A DNA stretch of 64,000 nucleotides from Muribacter muris (GCF_001038205.1 NZ_JWIZ01000023.1:62001-126000), one strand, 5' to 3'; shown: positions 47,021 to 56,877, counted from the stretch's first letter. The notes: generated from the sequence alone by a model not told the origin. Translations and numbers: made by a program.

Positions 47021-47806
47021 ATGTTTGAAATTCTGCTTCCCGCTTGGCTGGCGGGCATATTATTAACTTTGATTACCGCACCGCTGGGGGCATTTGTCGT
47101 TTGGCGTAAAATGGCGTATTTTGGTGATACCCTATCTCATTCCGCACTACTGGGGGTGGCACTCGGACTTTTCCTACATCTTGATCCTTACCTTGCAGTC
47201 ATCGCAATGACGCTTATCCTCGCCATTGCGCTCGTTTGGTTGGAACAACGCGCCAATCAATCCCTTGATACGTTACTCGGCATTATCGCCCATAGCAGCC
47301 TGTCCCTTGGGGTTATCACCATTAGTTTACTGGATAACGTGCGAGTCGATTTAATGTCCTATTTATTCGGCGATTTACTGGCGATCAATTTTCACGATGT
47401 CGTCTTTATCGCCATTGGCGTAGTGATTATTGCCGGCCTCTTGGCAATATTTTGGCAAAAACTGCTCTGCATTACCGTTAGCCCCGAACTGGCACACATT
47501 GAGGGACTGAAGGTTGCACGCCTACGTTTGCTGCTAATGTTGCTCACCGCTTTAACCATTGCGCTCAGTATGAAATTTGTCGGCGCATTGATCATCACTT
47601 CGCTGTTAGTTATCCCGTCCGCCGCTGCCAGACGTTTTGCTAAAACGCCGGAGCAAATGGTACTTTACGCCGTTCTGTTTAGCTGTTTATCTATTAGCGG
47701 CGGGCTGATATTATCCGCTTTCCAAGACACGCCGGCAGGCCCTTCCGTAGTGGTTTGTGCCGCCTTACTGTTTTTCCTGTCATTATGCAAAAAAGAATAT
47801 AATTAA
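47021..47806 (+). CDS. znuB: Zinc ABC transporter permease
   Basis: 261 residues, about seven to eight membrane helices, ABC-3 family ([27 protein letters not shown] near residues 22-48). It forms the channel for zinc across the inner membrane with ZnuC. Fourteen bases after znuC. Confidence 0.93.
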   Translation: MFEILLPAWLAGILLTLITAPLGAFVVWRKMAYFGDTLSHSALLGVALGLFLHLDPYLAVIAMTLILAIALVWLEQRANQSLDTLLGIIAHSSLSLGVITISLLDNVRVDLMSYLFGDLLAINFHDVVFIAIGVVIIAGLLAIFWQKLLCITVSPELAHIEGLKVARLRLLLMLLTALTIALSMKFVGALIITSLLVIPSAAARRFAKTPEQMVLYAVLFSCLSISGGLILSAFQDTPAGPSVVVCAALLFFLSLCKKEYN

Positions 47807-47856
47807 GATCAATAAAATCTAAATTAGGCTCTTGAATTTTTTGCAAATTTTCGCTT

Positions 47857-47896
47857 AAATCACACCGCTTGCTGTTTAGGTAAGCGGTGTGATTTT
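47857..47896 (+). terminator. znuB terminator built from an uptake-sequence pair
   Basis: AAATCACACCGCTT and AAGCGGTGTGATTTT form a ~14-bp stem with T at the end. It uses the core uptake word in both arms. Confidence 0.75.
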
Positions 47897-47923
47897 CTCT
47901 ACAACTACAATAAGAAGTCTATT

Positions 47924-48721
47924 ATGTGTCAATTATTAGGAATGAATTGTAATACGCCGACGGATATTACCTTTTCCTTTGAAGGATTTCGGCGGCGGGC
48001 CGGCTTAACCGACCACCATACCGATGGATTCGGTATTGCGTTTTTTGAGGGTAAGGGTGTACGCATTTTTCGGGATAACCGCCCCGGTGCGTCTTCTCCG
48101 ATGGCAGATCTCGTCAATCAATACCGTATCAAGTCCTACAATGTGATCGCCCATATCCGCAAGGCAACAAAAGGCGATGTTAATCTGGAAAATACACACC
48201 CTTTTATCCGTGAAATCTGGGGGGAGAATTGGGTATTTGCCCATAATGGCACTGTTGAAGTCAGCGTCTGCCCGAATAATCATTACCAGCCTATCGGCAC
48301 AACGGACTCCGAAGCGGCTTTCTGTTGTATGGTCGCGAAGCTGAAAGAGCGTTTCCCTCAAAAGCCGTCCGAACAGGCACTATTTGATGCAGTGATGGAA
48401 ATCACCAACGAAATCGCAGCGCACGGGGTATTTAATTTTATTTTGTCTAACGGACATTGGATGATCGCCCGTTGCTCAACCAATTTGCATTATGTCTGTC
48501 GCAAAGCCCCTTTTGGCAAAGCCTTGCGTGATGACGATGTGCTGATCGATTTCAGCCAATACACGACGGAATCGGACAAAGTTACAATCATTACCACCCA
48601 ACCGCTCACCAAAAACGAAAATTGGGTCAAAATGAAAAACGGCGGCTTCGTCTTTTTTAAAGATGGCGATACCTTATTTGAAGTGGAAGGTACACTGCCG
48701 GAATGTCAACCCCACGTTTAA
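47924..48721 (+). CDS. yafJ: Class II glutamine amidotransferase, YafJ-like
   Basis: 265 residues. Cys2 after Met is the Ntn nucleophile (MCQLLGMNCNTPTDI). VIAHIRKATKGDVNLENTHPF, WVFAHNGTVE and TDSEAAFC match Escherichia coli YafJ and the GAT-II fold. It probably hydrolyses glutamine or a gamma-glutamyl compound; the acceptor is unknown. Starts at ATG 47924 after a short AT-rich leader. Confidence 0.85.
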   Translation: MCQLLGMNCNTPTDITFSFEGFRRRAGLTDHHTDGFGIAFFEGKGVRIFRDNRPGASSPMADLVNQYRIKSYNVIAHIRKATKGDVNLENTHPFIREIWGENWVFAHNGTVEVSVCPNNHYQPIGTTDSEAAFCCMVAKLKERFPQKPSEQALFDAVMEITNEIAAHGVFNFILSNGHWMIARCSTNLHYVCRKAPFGKALRDDDVLIDFSQYTTESDKVTIITTQPLTKNENWVKMKNGGFVFFKDGDTLFEVEGTLPECQPHV

Positions 48722-48722
48722 C

Positions 48723-48766
48723 CGCTCAAAACCAAGGACGCGTAATGCGTCCTTGGTAAGCGGTCA
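48723..48766. terminator. Bidirectional terminator yafJ / tmaR
   Basis: ACCAAGGACGC and GCGTCCTTGGT pair around 4 bases, flanked by ACCGCT and AGCGGT uptake cores that extend the dyad, between converging genes. Confidence 0.7.
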
Positions 48767-48790
48767 GTTATAGGTTGATTTTTACAAATC

Positions 48791-49114
48791 TTATTTGCCT
48801 TTTTTCGATGCGTGTTCTGCCATTTTACGGCGAATTTCACGTCTCTCTTTGGATAAATCCGCATTGCGAATCATATAATCGTCCACACGGTTTTCGTAGT
48901 CATCACGCATATTGGCAATAATCGCACGAATTTCATCTACCGTCATAGCATCTGTAATATATTGATTGAGGTTATCCAGCAATAAAATCCGTTTTTGGTT
49001 ATCCCGAATTTTTCGATCATTATCCGCTGTTTCTCTCAACAATTTGTTTTTTAAGCGATAAAGATGCACATAATCCAACATATCTTTGAATGATTGTTTT
49101 TTAGCCGTATCCAT
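48791..49114 (-). CDS. tmaR: PTS regulator TmaR (YeeX family)
   Basis: 107 residues, close to the 109 of Escherichia coli YeeX. The core [19 protein letters not shown] and [22 protein letters not shown] match closely. Mostly helical and charged. In Escherichia coli TmaR holds enzyme I of the PTS at the cell pole and so tunes sugar uptake. The window also has a PTS operon, though 5 kb away. Confidence 0.88.
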   Translation of the reverse strand: MDTAKKQSFKDMLDYVHLYRLKNKLLRETADNDRKIRDNQKRILLLDNLNQYITDAMTVDEIRAIIANMRDDYENRVDDYMIRNADLSKERREIRRKMAEHASKKGK

Positions 49115-49321
49115 ATTCTATCCTCAAATTGGTTATCGTAACTTGCTCAATGCTAGACGTTTTCGCCCCTAACGTCAAAAGGTTTATGCACAAATTTTCA
49201 GACAAATTGCGACAAATCAAGTCTAGGCAACCCTTGCACTAAAATAACACTGTTATTCGTGGAATAAGGTATGGTAAAATTAACCAATTCAGCCGATGTA
49301 ATTTCAATCAGGGAGATCTCA

Positions 49322-49963
49322 ATGACGAGCGCAAATAAACGTTCCGTACCAACACTTTTTGCTTCTAAAAACGATATTTATAGCCATCAAGTCCGCATTG
49401 TATTAGCCGAAAAGGGGGTTGCGTATGAAATTGAAAATATTTTACCCGATGTAATTTCCGAAGATTTAATGGAAGTGAATCCACGTGGCACTATTCCAAC
49501 GCTTGTAGATCGCGATTTAATTCTCACTAATGCACGCATTATTATGGAATATTTGGACGAGCGATTCCCTCACCCACCGCTAATGCCTGTTTATCCGGTT
49601 TTGAGAGCCCAGTGTCGCCTAAATATGCACCGCATTCAAAATGATTGGTTCACTTTAATTGATCTTATTGACCGAGATCCGACCACTGCTGAAGCCAAAA
49701 AAGCCCTTAACCAACTGCGAGAAGAAATTTTATCTCTTGGCCCTGTTTTTGCCGATAAAGACTACTTCCTAAGTGATGATTTCAGCTTGGTCGATTGTTA
49801 CGTTGCTCCGTTACTTTGGAAGTTGCACAATTTAGGCGTTGAATTTACCGGTGCAGGCAGCAAAGCGGTTAAAACCTATATGAATCGTGTATTCAATCGG
49901 GATAGCTTCAAACAATCTGTCGGCGGCAGCGCTCCGACACACTTAATGGACGACAAAGACTAA
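49322..49963 (+). CDS. sspA: Stringent starvation protein A
   Basis: 213 residues from ATG 49322 with GGGAG upstream; the longer frame from 49271 is weaker. GST fold: PTLFASKNDIYSHQVRIVLAEKGV, NPRGTIPTLVDRDL, and the C-terminal DCYVAPLLWKL. It binds RNA polymerase and changes promoter use in starvation and acid. Overlaps sspB by one base. Confidence 0.94.
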   Translation: MTSANKRSVPTLFASKNDIYSHQVRIVLAEKGVAYEIENILPDVISEDLMEVNPRGTIPTLVDRDLILTNARIIMEYLDERFPHPPLMPVYPVLRAQCRLNMHRIQNDWFTLIDLIDRDPTTAEAKKALNQLREEILSLGPVFADKDYFLSDDFSLVDCYVAPLLWKLHNLGVEFTGAGSKAVKTYMNRVFNRDSFKQSVGGSAPTHLMDDKD

Positions 49964-50358
49964 TGAAACCTTTACGCCCCTATCTTTATCACGCTTATTA
50001 CCAATGGATTATTGATAACGATAATACCCCTTACTTGCTTGTCAATGCGGACTACCCTGATGTTGACGTACCGCAAGAGTATATTCGAGATGGAAAGATC
50101 ATTCTAAATATCTCTCCTCGCTCTATCGGGCAATATGTGGTAAATGACGACTATATTAGCTTTGAAGCCCGCTTTAACGGAATGCTCCGCCAAATTTATA
50201 TTCCGTTTGGGGCAGCCGAAGCGATCTACGCCCAGGAAAGTGGCGACGGGGTAATGTTCCAAGACGAATCTTACTACCAAGAGGCAGCTTCCCGTTCAGT
50301 TGCCACCTCAATAAAAGAGCCGAAAAAACGCAGTGGTCGTCTTAAATTAGTTAAATAG
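49963..50358 (+). CDS. sspB: ClpXP specificity adaptor SspB
   Basis: 131 residues. Folded part (residues 1-110: RPYLYHAYYQWIIDNDNTPYLLV, LNISPRSIGQYV, GMLRQIYIPFGAAEAIYA) followed by a short linker and the ClpX-binding tail GRLKLVK. It delivers ssrA-tagged proteins to ClpXP. Ends at a strong terminator. Confidence 0.94.
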   Translation: MKPLRPYLYHAYYQWIIDNDNTPYLLVNADYPDVDVPQEYIRDGKIILNISPRSIGQYVVNDDYISFEARFNGMLRQIYIPFGAAEAIYAQESGDGVMFQDESYYQEAASRSVATSIKEPKKRSGRLKLVK

Positions 50359-50364
50359 CCCGTT

Positions 50365-50391
50365 AGCCTATCACACCTGATAGGCTTTTTT
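50365..50391 (+). terminator. sspB terminator
   Basis: AGCCTATCA and TGATAGGCT pair around CACC, with TTTTT after. Confidence 0.9.
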
Positions 50392-50489
50392 ATGTTTAAG
50401 AAATGTCTAAAATTTCCAAAAAGAAATTTTTTTCAAAAAATATAAAAATTTTTTCACTCCATTTGAACTTTATGCGTAAACGCCAGTCT

Positions 50490-50590
50490 GATAAGACGCT
50501 AGATGCTTAATTTAAAGTAGCAAGTTTTTTTCATTTCCTTTTAGGTAAGACCTCCGCCCACTCTCGCTTTTTGATTGTGGGCTTTTTTTT
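50490..50590 (+). ncRNA. Candidate small RNA ending at a strong terminator
   Basis: After the sspB terminator the plus strand has ~165 AT-rich bases, then a second strong terminator (GCCCAC / GTGGGC with eight T, 50556-50590) with no ORF before it. Something must be terminated here; a ~100-base RNA starting near a TTGAAC -35 candidate (50463-50468) is possible, though I see no good -10. The hairpin could instead be a backup terminator. Confidence 0.25.
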
Positions 50591-50611
50591 AGCTTGAACA
50601 AACCGAACAGC

Positions 50612-50881
50612 TTACTGCAAATAAACGTAAAATATAGCCAAACCTAGCCAACCTAGCACTGAGGTAATCACCGCAAAATGAAACTGCCAGTGCTTCGTCT
50701 TATGCCTAATATATTTCATTCCAAGATAGATCCCGATAAATCCGCCACAGGCACAAATAAACAATAAATTTGATTCTGGAATACGCCAATGCTTGTTCAG
50801 AAATTTCTGCTTATCAGCATACATTAAATAAAGACCAAGCAGGTTTATCCCTAACAAATAGCCACACACAAAAATTAACAT
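50612..50881 (-). CDS. DUF1294 small membrane protein
   Basis: 89 residues with three hydrophobic segments. The DUF1294 pattern is visible: YADKQKFLNKHWRIPESNLL then GGFIGIYLGMKYIRHKTKHWQFHF. Inner membrane, function unknown. It starts ~20 bases after the glyA terminator, with AGGGAA as ribosome binding site. Confidence 0.8.
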   Translation of the reverse strand: MLIFVCGYLLGINLLGLYLMYADKQKFLNKHWRIPESNLLFICACGGFIGIYLGMKYIRHKTKHWQFHFAVITSVLGWLGLAIFYVYLQ

Positions 50882-50900
50882 TCATTTTCCCTAAAAAAAG

Positions 50901-50923
50901 AAACCCCGAGTAAATCGGGGTTT
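50901..50923 (-). terminator. glyA terminator
   Basis: AAACCCCGA and TCGGGGTTT pair around 5 bases, followed on the minus strand by CTTTTTTT. Confidence 0.9.
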
Positions 50924-50965
50924 ACAAAAAATCAGTCTAAACAGACCGCTTGCAGTCGCAAATCA

Positions 50966-52228
50966 CTATGGATAAACCGGCAAACGTTGGCAAATTGCTA
51001 ATACTTTGGCTTTTGTCGCTTCAATTACAACAGCTTCGTTATCCTTGCCGATACTGTCTAATACATCGCACATCCAGCCTGCCAATTCAACAACATCAGC
51101 TTCTTTAAAGCCACGGCGAGTTACTGCCGGTGTACCGACACGAATGCCCGATGTGACAAACGGTTTTTGCGGATCATTTGGCACTGCATTTTTATTAACC
51201 GTAATGTTCGCACGCCCTAAAGCCGCATCCGCCGCTTTACCCGTTAAACCTTTTGAGACCAGATTAACCAAGAATAAATGGTTTTCCGTGCCGTTTGACA
51301 CAACATCAAAACCACGTTGTTTAAAGACTTCAACCATTGCCTTAGCATTTTTTACGACTTGCGCTTGGTAGGTTTTATATTCCGGCTCTAACGCCTCTTT
51401 AAAGCAAACCGCTTTCGCCGCCATCACGTGTACCAAAGGCCCGCCCTGTCCTGCCGGGAAAACGGCACTTTGTAATTTCTTATACAGTTCTTCATCTTTC
51501 GCTGCGGATAAAATCAAACCGCCACGGGGACCTGCCAACGTTTTATGCGTTGTAGTGGTTACAACGTGTGCGTAGGAAATCGGGCTTGGATACACGCCCG
51601 CCGCAATTAAACCGGCAACGTGTGCCATATCGACAAACAAATACGCCCCGACTTCATCGGCAATTTCACGCATTTTTGCCCAATCTACCACTTGCGAATA
51701 GGCTGAAAAACCGCCCACAATCATTTTTGGCTTCACTTCTTGGGCTTGTTTACGCAAGGCATCATAATCAATCAAACCCTCGTCGGTAATACCGTATTGC
51801 GCCGCTTTATAAATTTTGCCGGAGAAGCTCACGGATGCACCGTGAGTTAAATGACCACCGTGAGCAAGACTCATTCCTAAAATAGTATCGCCCGGCTCTA
51901 ATAACGCCATATAGACGGCTGCATTTGCCTGTGATCCCGAATGAGGCTGCACATTAGCGTAGTCCGCACCGAATAATTCTTTTGCACGATCAATAGCAAG
52001 CTGCTCAACAATATCGGCATATTCACAACCACCGTAATAACGCTTGCCCGGATAGCCTTCCGCATATTTGTTCGTAAATTGAGATCCCTGTGCTTCCATT
52101 ACACGCGGGCTGGCATAGTTTTCTGAAGCGATAAGCTCAATATGCTCTTCCTGACGGCGGTTTTCGTCCTGAATAGCTTGCCATAATACGGGATCGTAAT
52201 CTGCGATATTCATATCACGTCTTAACAT
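50966..52228 (-). CDS. glyA: Serine hydroxymethyltransferase
   Basis: 420 residues beginning [12 protein letters not shown], like enteric GlyA. PLP-binding Lys in [16 protein letters not shown], plus [10 protein letters not shown] and YGGCEYAD. It interconverts serine and glycine and supplies one-carbon units. A PurR-like box lies just upstream, in keeping with purine control of glyA in enterics. Confidence 0.96.
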   Translation of the reverse strand: MLRRDMNIADYDPVLWQAIQDENRRQEEHIELIASENYASPRVMEAQGSQFTNKYAEGYPGKRYYGGCEYADIVEQLAIDRAKELFGADYANVQPHSGSQANAAVYMALLEPGDTILGMSLAHGGHLTHGASVSFSGKIYKAAQYGITDEGLIDYDALRKQAQEVKPKMIVGGFSAYSQVVDWAKMREIADEVGAYLFVDMAHVAGLIAAGVYPSPISYAHVVTTTTHKTLAGPRGGLILSAAKDEELYKKLQSAVFPAGQGGPLVHVMAAKAVCFKEALEPEYKTYQAQVVKNAKAMVEVFKQRGFDVVSNGTENHLFLVNLVSKGLTGKAADAALGRANITVNKNAVPNDPQKPFVTSGIRVGTPAVTRRGFKEADVVELAGWMCDVLDSIGKDNEAVVIEATKAKVLAICQRLPVYP

Positions 52229-52243
52229 TGCGGATTCTCCTAT

Positions 52244-52259
52244 AAGTAATCGTTTGCGT
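52244..52259 (-). promoter_or_regulatory. PurR-like operator upstream of glyA
   Basis: Minus strand ACGCAAACGATTACTT matches 13 of 16 positions of the enteric PurR palindrome, 16 bases before the glyA ATG. Repression by blocking elongation or initiation would be expected if purR exists in the genome. Confidence 0.55.
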
Positions 52260-52584
52260 AATAAAAAACTCTGCCATTTTACGCAGTTTTTTACAAGTCC
52301 GGTAGTGTTTTTTGCAAAAATTTAAACTACACTGCATGAATTTGTTTACTAATATTCAATTATTACTTTACGTAAAAATCTATCCTATTATATCGACAAT
52401 GTCCGAAGTCTTTAAAATGTGAAGTAAATCATAAAAAAATAATAAGATGCCCCAATAACATTCCTAAGCCCTATTTTCCATCAAAAACGCCCTCAGCTTA
52501 CAGGGTCAAGTAGTAACAAATAATCTTATAGATTTTTCGATAAAATAGTGTAACCAAACTAGGGGTTATCTTCATTTTTATAAA
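52260..52584. other. glyA upstream gap without recognisable gene
   Basis: 325 bp, AT-rich, no ORF or hairpin that I trust. It should hold the glyA promoter. Confidence 0.6.
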
Positions 52585-53034
52585 TTAGTTAGTAATTTTA
52601 TTGGCAATGTATTTGGCGAATAGAAAATCATACACTAATGTAGTCGCAAGGCCCATTACCCACCACACTATCCAACTACTCATATTCTGTAATATCGCAA
52701 TATAGAGCGGATTGCCAATGGCATAATCCATTAACGGCTGGCGAATTAACCGCCCCATTATGGCTAATTCAATCACTGCCATTATTGTGCCTCTTACTAG
52801 CACACTTCGCCCCGATAAAGTCTGCTTTAATAACAGATATAAGAATGTCATTCCTATGCCGGTTTCAATACTGGTCAAAGCGGCTAAATATTTCACCTCC
52901 CAAGACGGTACGGTTTGAATATCGCTTAGCTGACTTTGAAGATAGGGATCGAGCCACTCCACTATCGCAACGTGCAATATAAACCCACACATAGAGACAA
53001 AGATTGCGGTTAATATGAAAATGATGGCTTTCAT
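52585..53034 (-). CDS. Hypothetical four-helix membrane protein
   Basis: 149 residues from ATG 53034, with GGGGGAGAG before it. About four hydrophobic helices (residues ~2-24, 50-70, 80-98, 115-140), starting MKAIIFILTAIFVSMCGFI. No family recognised. It follows the sugar operon on the same strand but is separated from it by an inverted uptake-sequence pair, so it may be independent. Confidence 0.6.
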   Translation of the reverse strand: MKAIIFILTAIFVSMCGFILHVAIVEWLDPYLQSQLSDIQTVPSWEVKYLAALTSIETGIGMTFLYLLLKQTLSGRSVLVRGTIMAVIELAIMGRLIRQPLMDYAIGNPLYIAILQNMSSWIVWWVMGLATTLVYDFLFAKYIANKITN

Positions 53035-53051
53035 TCTCTCCCCCATATTAC

Positions 53052-53109
53052 ACAAGCGGTCGGTTTTAATCGCTATTTTGCAAAAAACCACGACAAATCG
53101 ACCGCTTGT
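53052..53109. repeat. Inverted uptake-sequence pair after the sugar operon
   Basis: ACAAGCGGTC and GACCGCTTGT face each other across 38 bases just after the aldolase stop. It may serve as a terminator for the operon; no other terminator was seen here. Confidence 0.65.
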
Positions 53110-53115
53110 ACAAGG

Positions 53116-54054
53116 CTATTTTAACGGTGTCGCTGTGCGTTTGAGGACGGCAAGCAACTCACGGATATTTTGCACGCCCTGTGTCGCCAGCCATTGTTGT
53201 GCGGCACTCACACCTTGCGTTTTGTAACAGGTTGCGCCGTCTGCCCAAGTCGCCCTCCCGCATAATACACCGTTAAACCGGCTGCCGGCGGCGTGGGCAA
53301 ATTCTAGTGTTTGTTGGAACAATTCTGCCGATACGCCGGCGCTCAAGAAAATGAAAGGGAGCGCGGTGGCTTCACTTTGTGCTTTAAAATAGGCTTGAGC
53401 TTCGCTTTGGTTGTATAATACATCATCGCTAAACCCTTCGACATATTGCATTACCACCGGTACTTCTACTTTCAATACATCAACGCCAAAACGTTTATCG
53501 GCAAAAAATTTCATAGCCTCAATCACTTTGCGGGGCTTACTTTGAGCAAGTTCACGTTTATCTTCCACCTCACCGTCATAGGTCAGAATTTCAAGGAAAA
53601 GTGGTAGCTGCTCGGCATTGCACTCACTGGCAACCCGTTCTACAAAAGCGGCTTTGCGATCATTCACGGCTTTCGGTGCATCAATATCAAAATAAATCAA
53701 TAACTTAACCGCCTCAGCTCCCTGCTCTTTCAGTCGGTAAACGGACACATCGTCAATCAAATCCGGATAACGCCCCGCCACGCTTTTATCATAACCGGTT
53801 TTTTCGTACGCCATAATTAAGCCGCACTGCTGCGCACGTTGTGTTGCCGCCTGCCAACCAAATTCCGGATCAAGCAAAATGGACGAGGCATAGGGGGTTA
53901 ATGAGTGTGAGATGAGGCTTTTAAATTCGCTGATCTGGGCAGCGGAAATCGTCTCGCCCATCATTCGTTTTAACGCCCCTCGCTGATCAATCGCTAATGC
54001 CGCAATAATACCTTCAGGGGTACAGAGCCGTTTGAGATAATCTTGTTTAGTCAT
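53116..54054 (-). CDS. lacD: Tagatose-1,6-bisphosphate aldolase, LacD type
   Basis: 312 residues from ATG 54054, with a perfect GGAGG upstream; the longer frame to 54132 overlaps agaF. Class I aldolase of the LacD family: AALAIDQRGALKRMM, SSILLDPEFGW, EVPVVMQYVEG (region of the Schiff-base Lys is VLKVEVP), FIFLSAGVS and GVLCGRATW. It splits tagatose-1,6-bisphosphate to triose phosphates. Enteric aga operons use the unrelated class II AgaY/KbaY, so the end step here is of Gram-positive lac-operon type. Confidence 0.88.
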   Translation of the reverse strand: MTKQDYLKRLCTPEGIIAALAIDQRGALKRMMGETISAAQISEFKSLISHSLTPYASSILLDPEFGWQAATQRAQQCGLIMAYEKTGYDKSVAGRYPDLIDDVSVYRLKEQGAEAVKLLIYFDIDAPKAVNDRKAAFVERVASECNAEQLPLFLEILTYDGEVEDKRELAQSKPRKVIEAMKFFADKRFGVDVLKVEVPVVMQYVEGFSDDVLYNQSEAQAYFKAQSEATALPFIFLSAGVSAELFQQTLEFAHAAGSRFNGVLCGRATWADGATCYKTQGVSAAQQWLATQGVQNIRELLAVLKRTATPLK

Positions 54055-54064
54055 TTTATGCCTC

Positions 54065-54445
54065 CTATTCATCTTCGTCCGTTTGAATTTTTTTGAGTTG
54101 TGCCGCCACATCGTAAATTTGCGAGCGTGCATTTTCGAGTAGATCCGCAGTGCCTTCGCTTACCACACTGATCACCATTGGCAAATTCATTCCGCTAAAT
54201 AATGAGATACGATCGAGATAACGCATTGCCACATTGCAAGGCGTACCGCCGATAATGTCGCACAGTACCACCGTTTCACCGTCTGTTCGTGCAAGTGCCT
54301 GCTCAAATTTTTGCCGGAAATCCTCCGTGCCTTCGTGGGGATAAAGGCACACTGTTTGCACCTTGTCGATTTTGCCTAAAATCATTTCGGCAGTATCAAG
54401 CAGCCCCTCGGCAAACTCACCGTGGCTGATAAGTATTAAATTCAT
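54065..54445 (-). CDS. agaF: PTS mannose-class IIA component
   Basis: 126 residues. Phosphorylated His8 in ILISHGEFAEGL, then VVLCDIIGGTPCNVAMRYL. Cytoplasmic phosphocarrier between HPr and IIB. It is separated from the other PTS genes by the GH35 and phosphatase genes but on the same transcript. Gene name by family and context. Confidence 0.88.
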   Translation of the reverse strand: MNLILISHGEFAEGLLDTAEMILGKIDKVQTVCLYPHEGTEDFRQKFEQALARTDGETVVLCDIIGGTPCNVAMRYLDRISLFSGMNLPMVISVVSEGTADLLENARSQIYDVAAQLKKIQTDEDE

Positions 54446-54455
54446 AGTCGCTCCT

Positions 54456-56252
54456 TTAGTTTAAGATCTTTTCTGTGGTTAAGGGTTGGTAAATCGGGCG
54501 ATCGCTAAAGCGTAAATAGCTAGGGCGAACGCCTTCGGTTTCAAACACAATAATTTGGTTACGCCCCGATTTGAGCAGCGGCGCAGGCAGATACAAATAG
54601 CAAGTCGGCCCAACCGACCAATAGCGCCCAAGGTTTTCGCCATTCACCACAATCACGCCTTTACCCAAATTTTGCGTATCAATAAAGGTATCCTGCGGTT
54701 CGCCGTCAATCTCTAACCAAAATTGGTAAAACGAAGGGGTATTCGGATCGGCTTTGCCGCTAAAATCCAGCCGATCAAGTCGTTCAAAATCAAGGGGATA
54801 ATGCTGCCATTGGGTGTGAAAATGCAGATCGAGCATTACCCCGCCGGTAATGCCTTTTCGTTGCGTTGGGGCTTGCAGTTTGCCGCCGTAATTGACCCGA
54901 CCCTGATTTTCAACCAACAAATCCAACTGAAAATGATCGTTTGGTGTCTTGAGCATCACTTCACTGCCGATTTCGTGTTGATACTGGGTGGCGACTTTTT
55001 GCTGCTGATTGAAAATCTGAATCCGATCACGCCCTTGGTAAATTCTAAGCCTAATCTCACCGCTTGCACTGCTAGGCGTTGCACGGTAAAGCAGATAGCC
55101 ATAAGGCATACCGAGTTGTTCCATTGTTTGCGGATAGGGAAAATCCTGCCGATCGGCAACTTGATCTAAGCAGTTAAACAGCGACACTTCATTGGCTAAC
55201 GGCACGTCGGGGTAGGCCGTCAGGCTAGGCAAAATCGGCGGTCGGATCGGGCTGGCATCAGGGTAGTTTGTGATAATCTGCTGTAATAAAAAATATTTTT
55301 CGCTCGGCTCGCCCCATTCCCGCATCGGTGCGTCATAGTCATAAGAGGTAACTTGCGGTAAATCGGTATCGCCCCGCACCGAGCAGCCGTTCATAAAACC
55401 AAAATTCGTGCCGCCTTGAAACATATAAAAATTGATACTCGCCCGTTTGAGCAGAGCCTCAACACAGGTTGCCAGCTCCTGCGGATCACGGCTAATCATC
55501 GGTTCGAGCCAACGGTTAAACCAACCGTCCCAAAATTCCATACACATTAGCGGAAACGATTTGCCGTGCCGTGCGGAATAACGCTGTAATTCCGCTAGAT
55601 TTTCAGCGGAACGAGAGCCAAAATTGCCGGTCGGCAGAATGTTATCTTCAATCAACGTACCAGCGTCTAGAGCATCTTGCCACGCACCGTCCGACGTAAA
55701 GAGCGGCACATCAATCCCGTTTTGCCGCATTAACACGGCGATCGCCCGCAAATAGTCTTTATCATTACAGAACGAGCCGTATTCGTTTTCGATCTGCATC
55801 ATCAAAATATGACCGCCACGGGTGATTTGGTAAGGGGCAACAAGCGGCAACAGACCGGCAAAATAGTGCGAGACTTGTTCAAGAAAGATCGGGCAGGATT
55901 GACGTAATCGGATATTCGGGATATTGAGCAACCACGCGGGCAAGCCGCCAAATTCCCATTCGGCACAAATGTAAGGGCTAGGGCGCAAAATCACATATAA
56001 GCCGAGATCTTGGGCGGTTTGTAAAAATTTGACCAGATCCGCCCGCTTGTCGAAATAAAATCGGTCAGGCTGCGGCTGGTGTAAATTCCACGGCACATAG
56101 GTTTCCACCGTGTTACACCCCATCGCTTTCAGGTTAAATAAGGTGCGATACCAATATTCCGGCACAATGCGAAAATAATGCACCGCCCCTGACATTATTT
56201 TGAACGGTTTGCCGTGCAGCAAAAAATCCGACTGTCCGATTTGAAACGGCAT
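54456..56252 (-). CDS. bgaC: Cytoplasmic beta-galactosidase, GH35 (BgaC-like)
   Basis: 598 residues, no signal peptide. GH35 motifs: GAVHYFRIVPEYWYRTL, YICAEWEFGGLPAWLL, acid/base Glu in MQIENEYGSF (residue ~158) and nucleophile Glu in LMCMEFWDGWFNRW (~234), then GGTNFGFMNG. C-terminal jelly-roll domains end with GENLGRYWSVGPTCYLYLP. In Streptococcus pneumoniae a like enzyme next to a mannose-class PTS cleaves Gal-beta-1,3-HexNAc. Position inside this PTS operon and lack of export suggest it acts on a disaccharide phosphate in the cytoplasm. Confidence 0.9.
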   Translation of the reverse strand: MPFQIGQSDFLLHGKPFKIMSGAVHYFRIVPEYWYRTLFNLKAMGCNTVETYVPWNLHQPQPDRFYFDKRADLVKFLQTAQDLGLYVILRPSPYICAEWEFGGLPAWLLNIPNIRLRQSCPIFLEQVSHYFAGLLPLVAPYQITRGGHILMMQIENEYGSFCNDKDYLRAIAVLMRQNGIDVPLFTSDGAWQDALDAGTLIEDNILPTGNFGSRSAENLAELQRYSARHGKSFPLMCMEFWDGWFNRWLEPMISRDPQELATCVEALLKRASINFYMFQGGTNFGFMNGCSVRGDTDLPQVTSYDYDAPMREWGEPSEKYFLLQQIITNYPDASPIRPPILPSLTAYPDVPLANEVSLFNCLDQVADRQDFPYPQTMEQLGMPYGYLLYRATPSSASGEIRLRIYQGRDRIQIFNQQQKVATQYQHEIGSEVMLKTPNDHFQLDLLVENQGRVNYGGKLQAPTQRKGITGGVMLDLHFHTQWQHYPLDFERLDRLDFSGKADPNTPSFYQFWLEIDGEPQDTFIDTQNLGKGVIVVNGENLGRYWSVGPTCYLYLPAPLLKSGRNQIIVFETEGVRPSYLRFSDRPIYQPLTTEKILN

Positions 56253-56265
56253 AAATCCCCCACTA

Positions 56266-56859
56266 TCACTTAATATAGGTTAAAACCTGTTCCGGTTGCG
56301 TTATCCAATTTACCTGTACGGTGTCGATATTGGCTCGTTCACCGGCTATCACATCGGCAGGGCTATCGCCAAAATAAATGGCTTGAGTCGCATCGCAATC
56401 GCTTTTTTGCAATATATGCAAAAGCCCGTCCGGTGCGGGTTTAGAATGAGCGATATCATCATCGCATACGGTAAAATCAAAATAAGAATGTAGCTCAAAT
56501 GCCGCTAAAGAATAGTTAAGGCTTTCTCTGCCTTTGCCAGTAAAAATCGCTAAGGTTTTGCCCTGTTGCTTGAGGCGTGCCAATAACTGTCTGATATGTA
56601 TCGGGCAGTGCGCATAAAGGGCGTGATTGGCTTGATAAAGTTGATAGAAAAATCGAATTGCCTGCTGCTTCGTCTGCTGATCACCTTTCACTTGTTGGTG
56701 AATAATGCTCTGCTCCGAACCGCCAAAAAGTGTTTCAATCTGTGCATTGGATAGCAATTCATTATTAAACTTCAGAAATGTTTCTCGAAAGCACATAAAC
56801 GCAAGGGGCAGCGTGTCTGCTAAAGTGCCGTCAAAATCAAAAATATAAAGTGTTTTCAT
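56266..56859 (-). CDS. HAD-family phosphatase in the sugar operon
   Basis: 197 residues from ATG 56859 (MKTLYIFDFDGTLADT), with GGGAG seven bases upstream. Subfamily IA HAD: nucleophile DFDGTLADT, motif II TGKGRESL, motif III Lys in HSKPAPDG and motif IV GDSPADVIAG. Like phosphoglycolate/beta-phosphoglucomutase relatives. Substrate unknown; in this operon it may dephosphorylate a galactose or tagatose phosphate that accumulates. Confidence 0.75.
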   Translation of the reverse strand: MKTLYIFDFDGTLADTLPLAFMCFRETFLKFNNELLSNAQIETLFGGSEQSIIHQQVKGDQQTKQQAIRFFYQLYQANHALYAHCPIHIRQLLARLKQQGKTLAIFTGKGRESLNYSLAAFELHSYFDFTVCDDDIAHSKPAPDGLLHILQKSDCDATQAIYFGDSPADVIAGERANIDTVQVNWITQPEQVLTYIK

Positions 56860-56877
56860 CAACATACTCCCACTATG

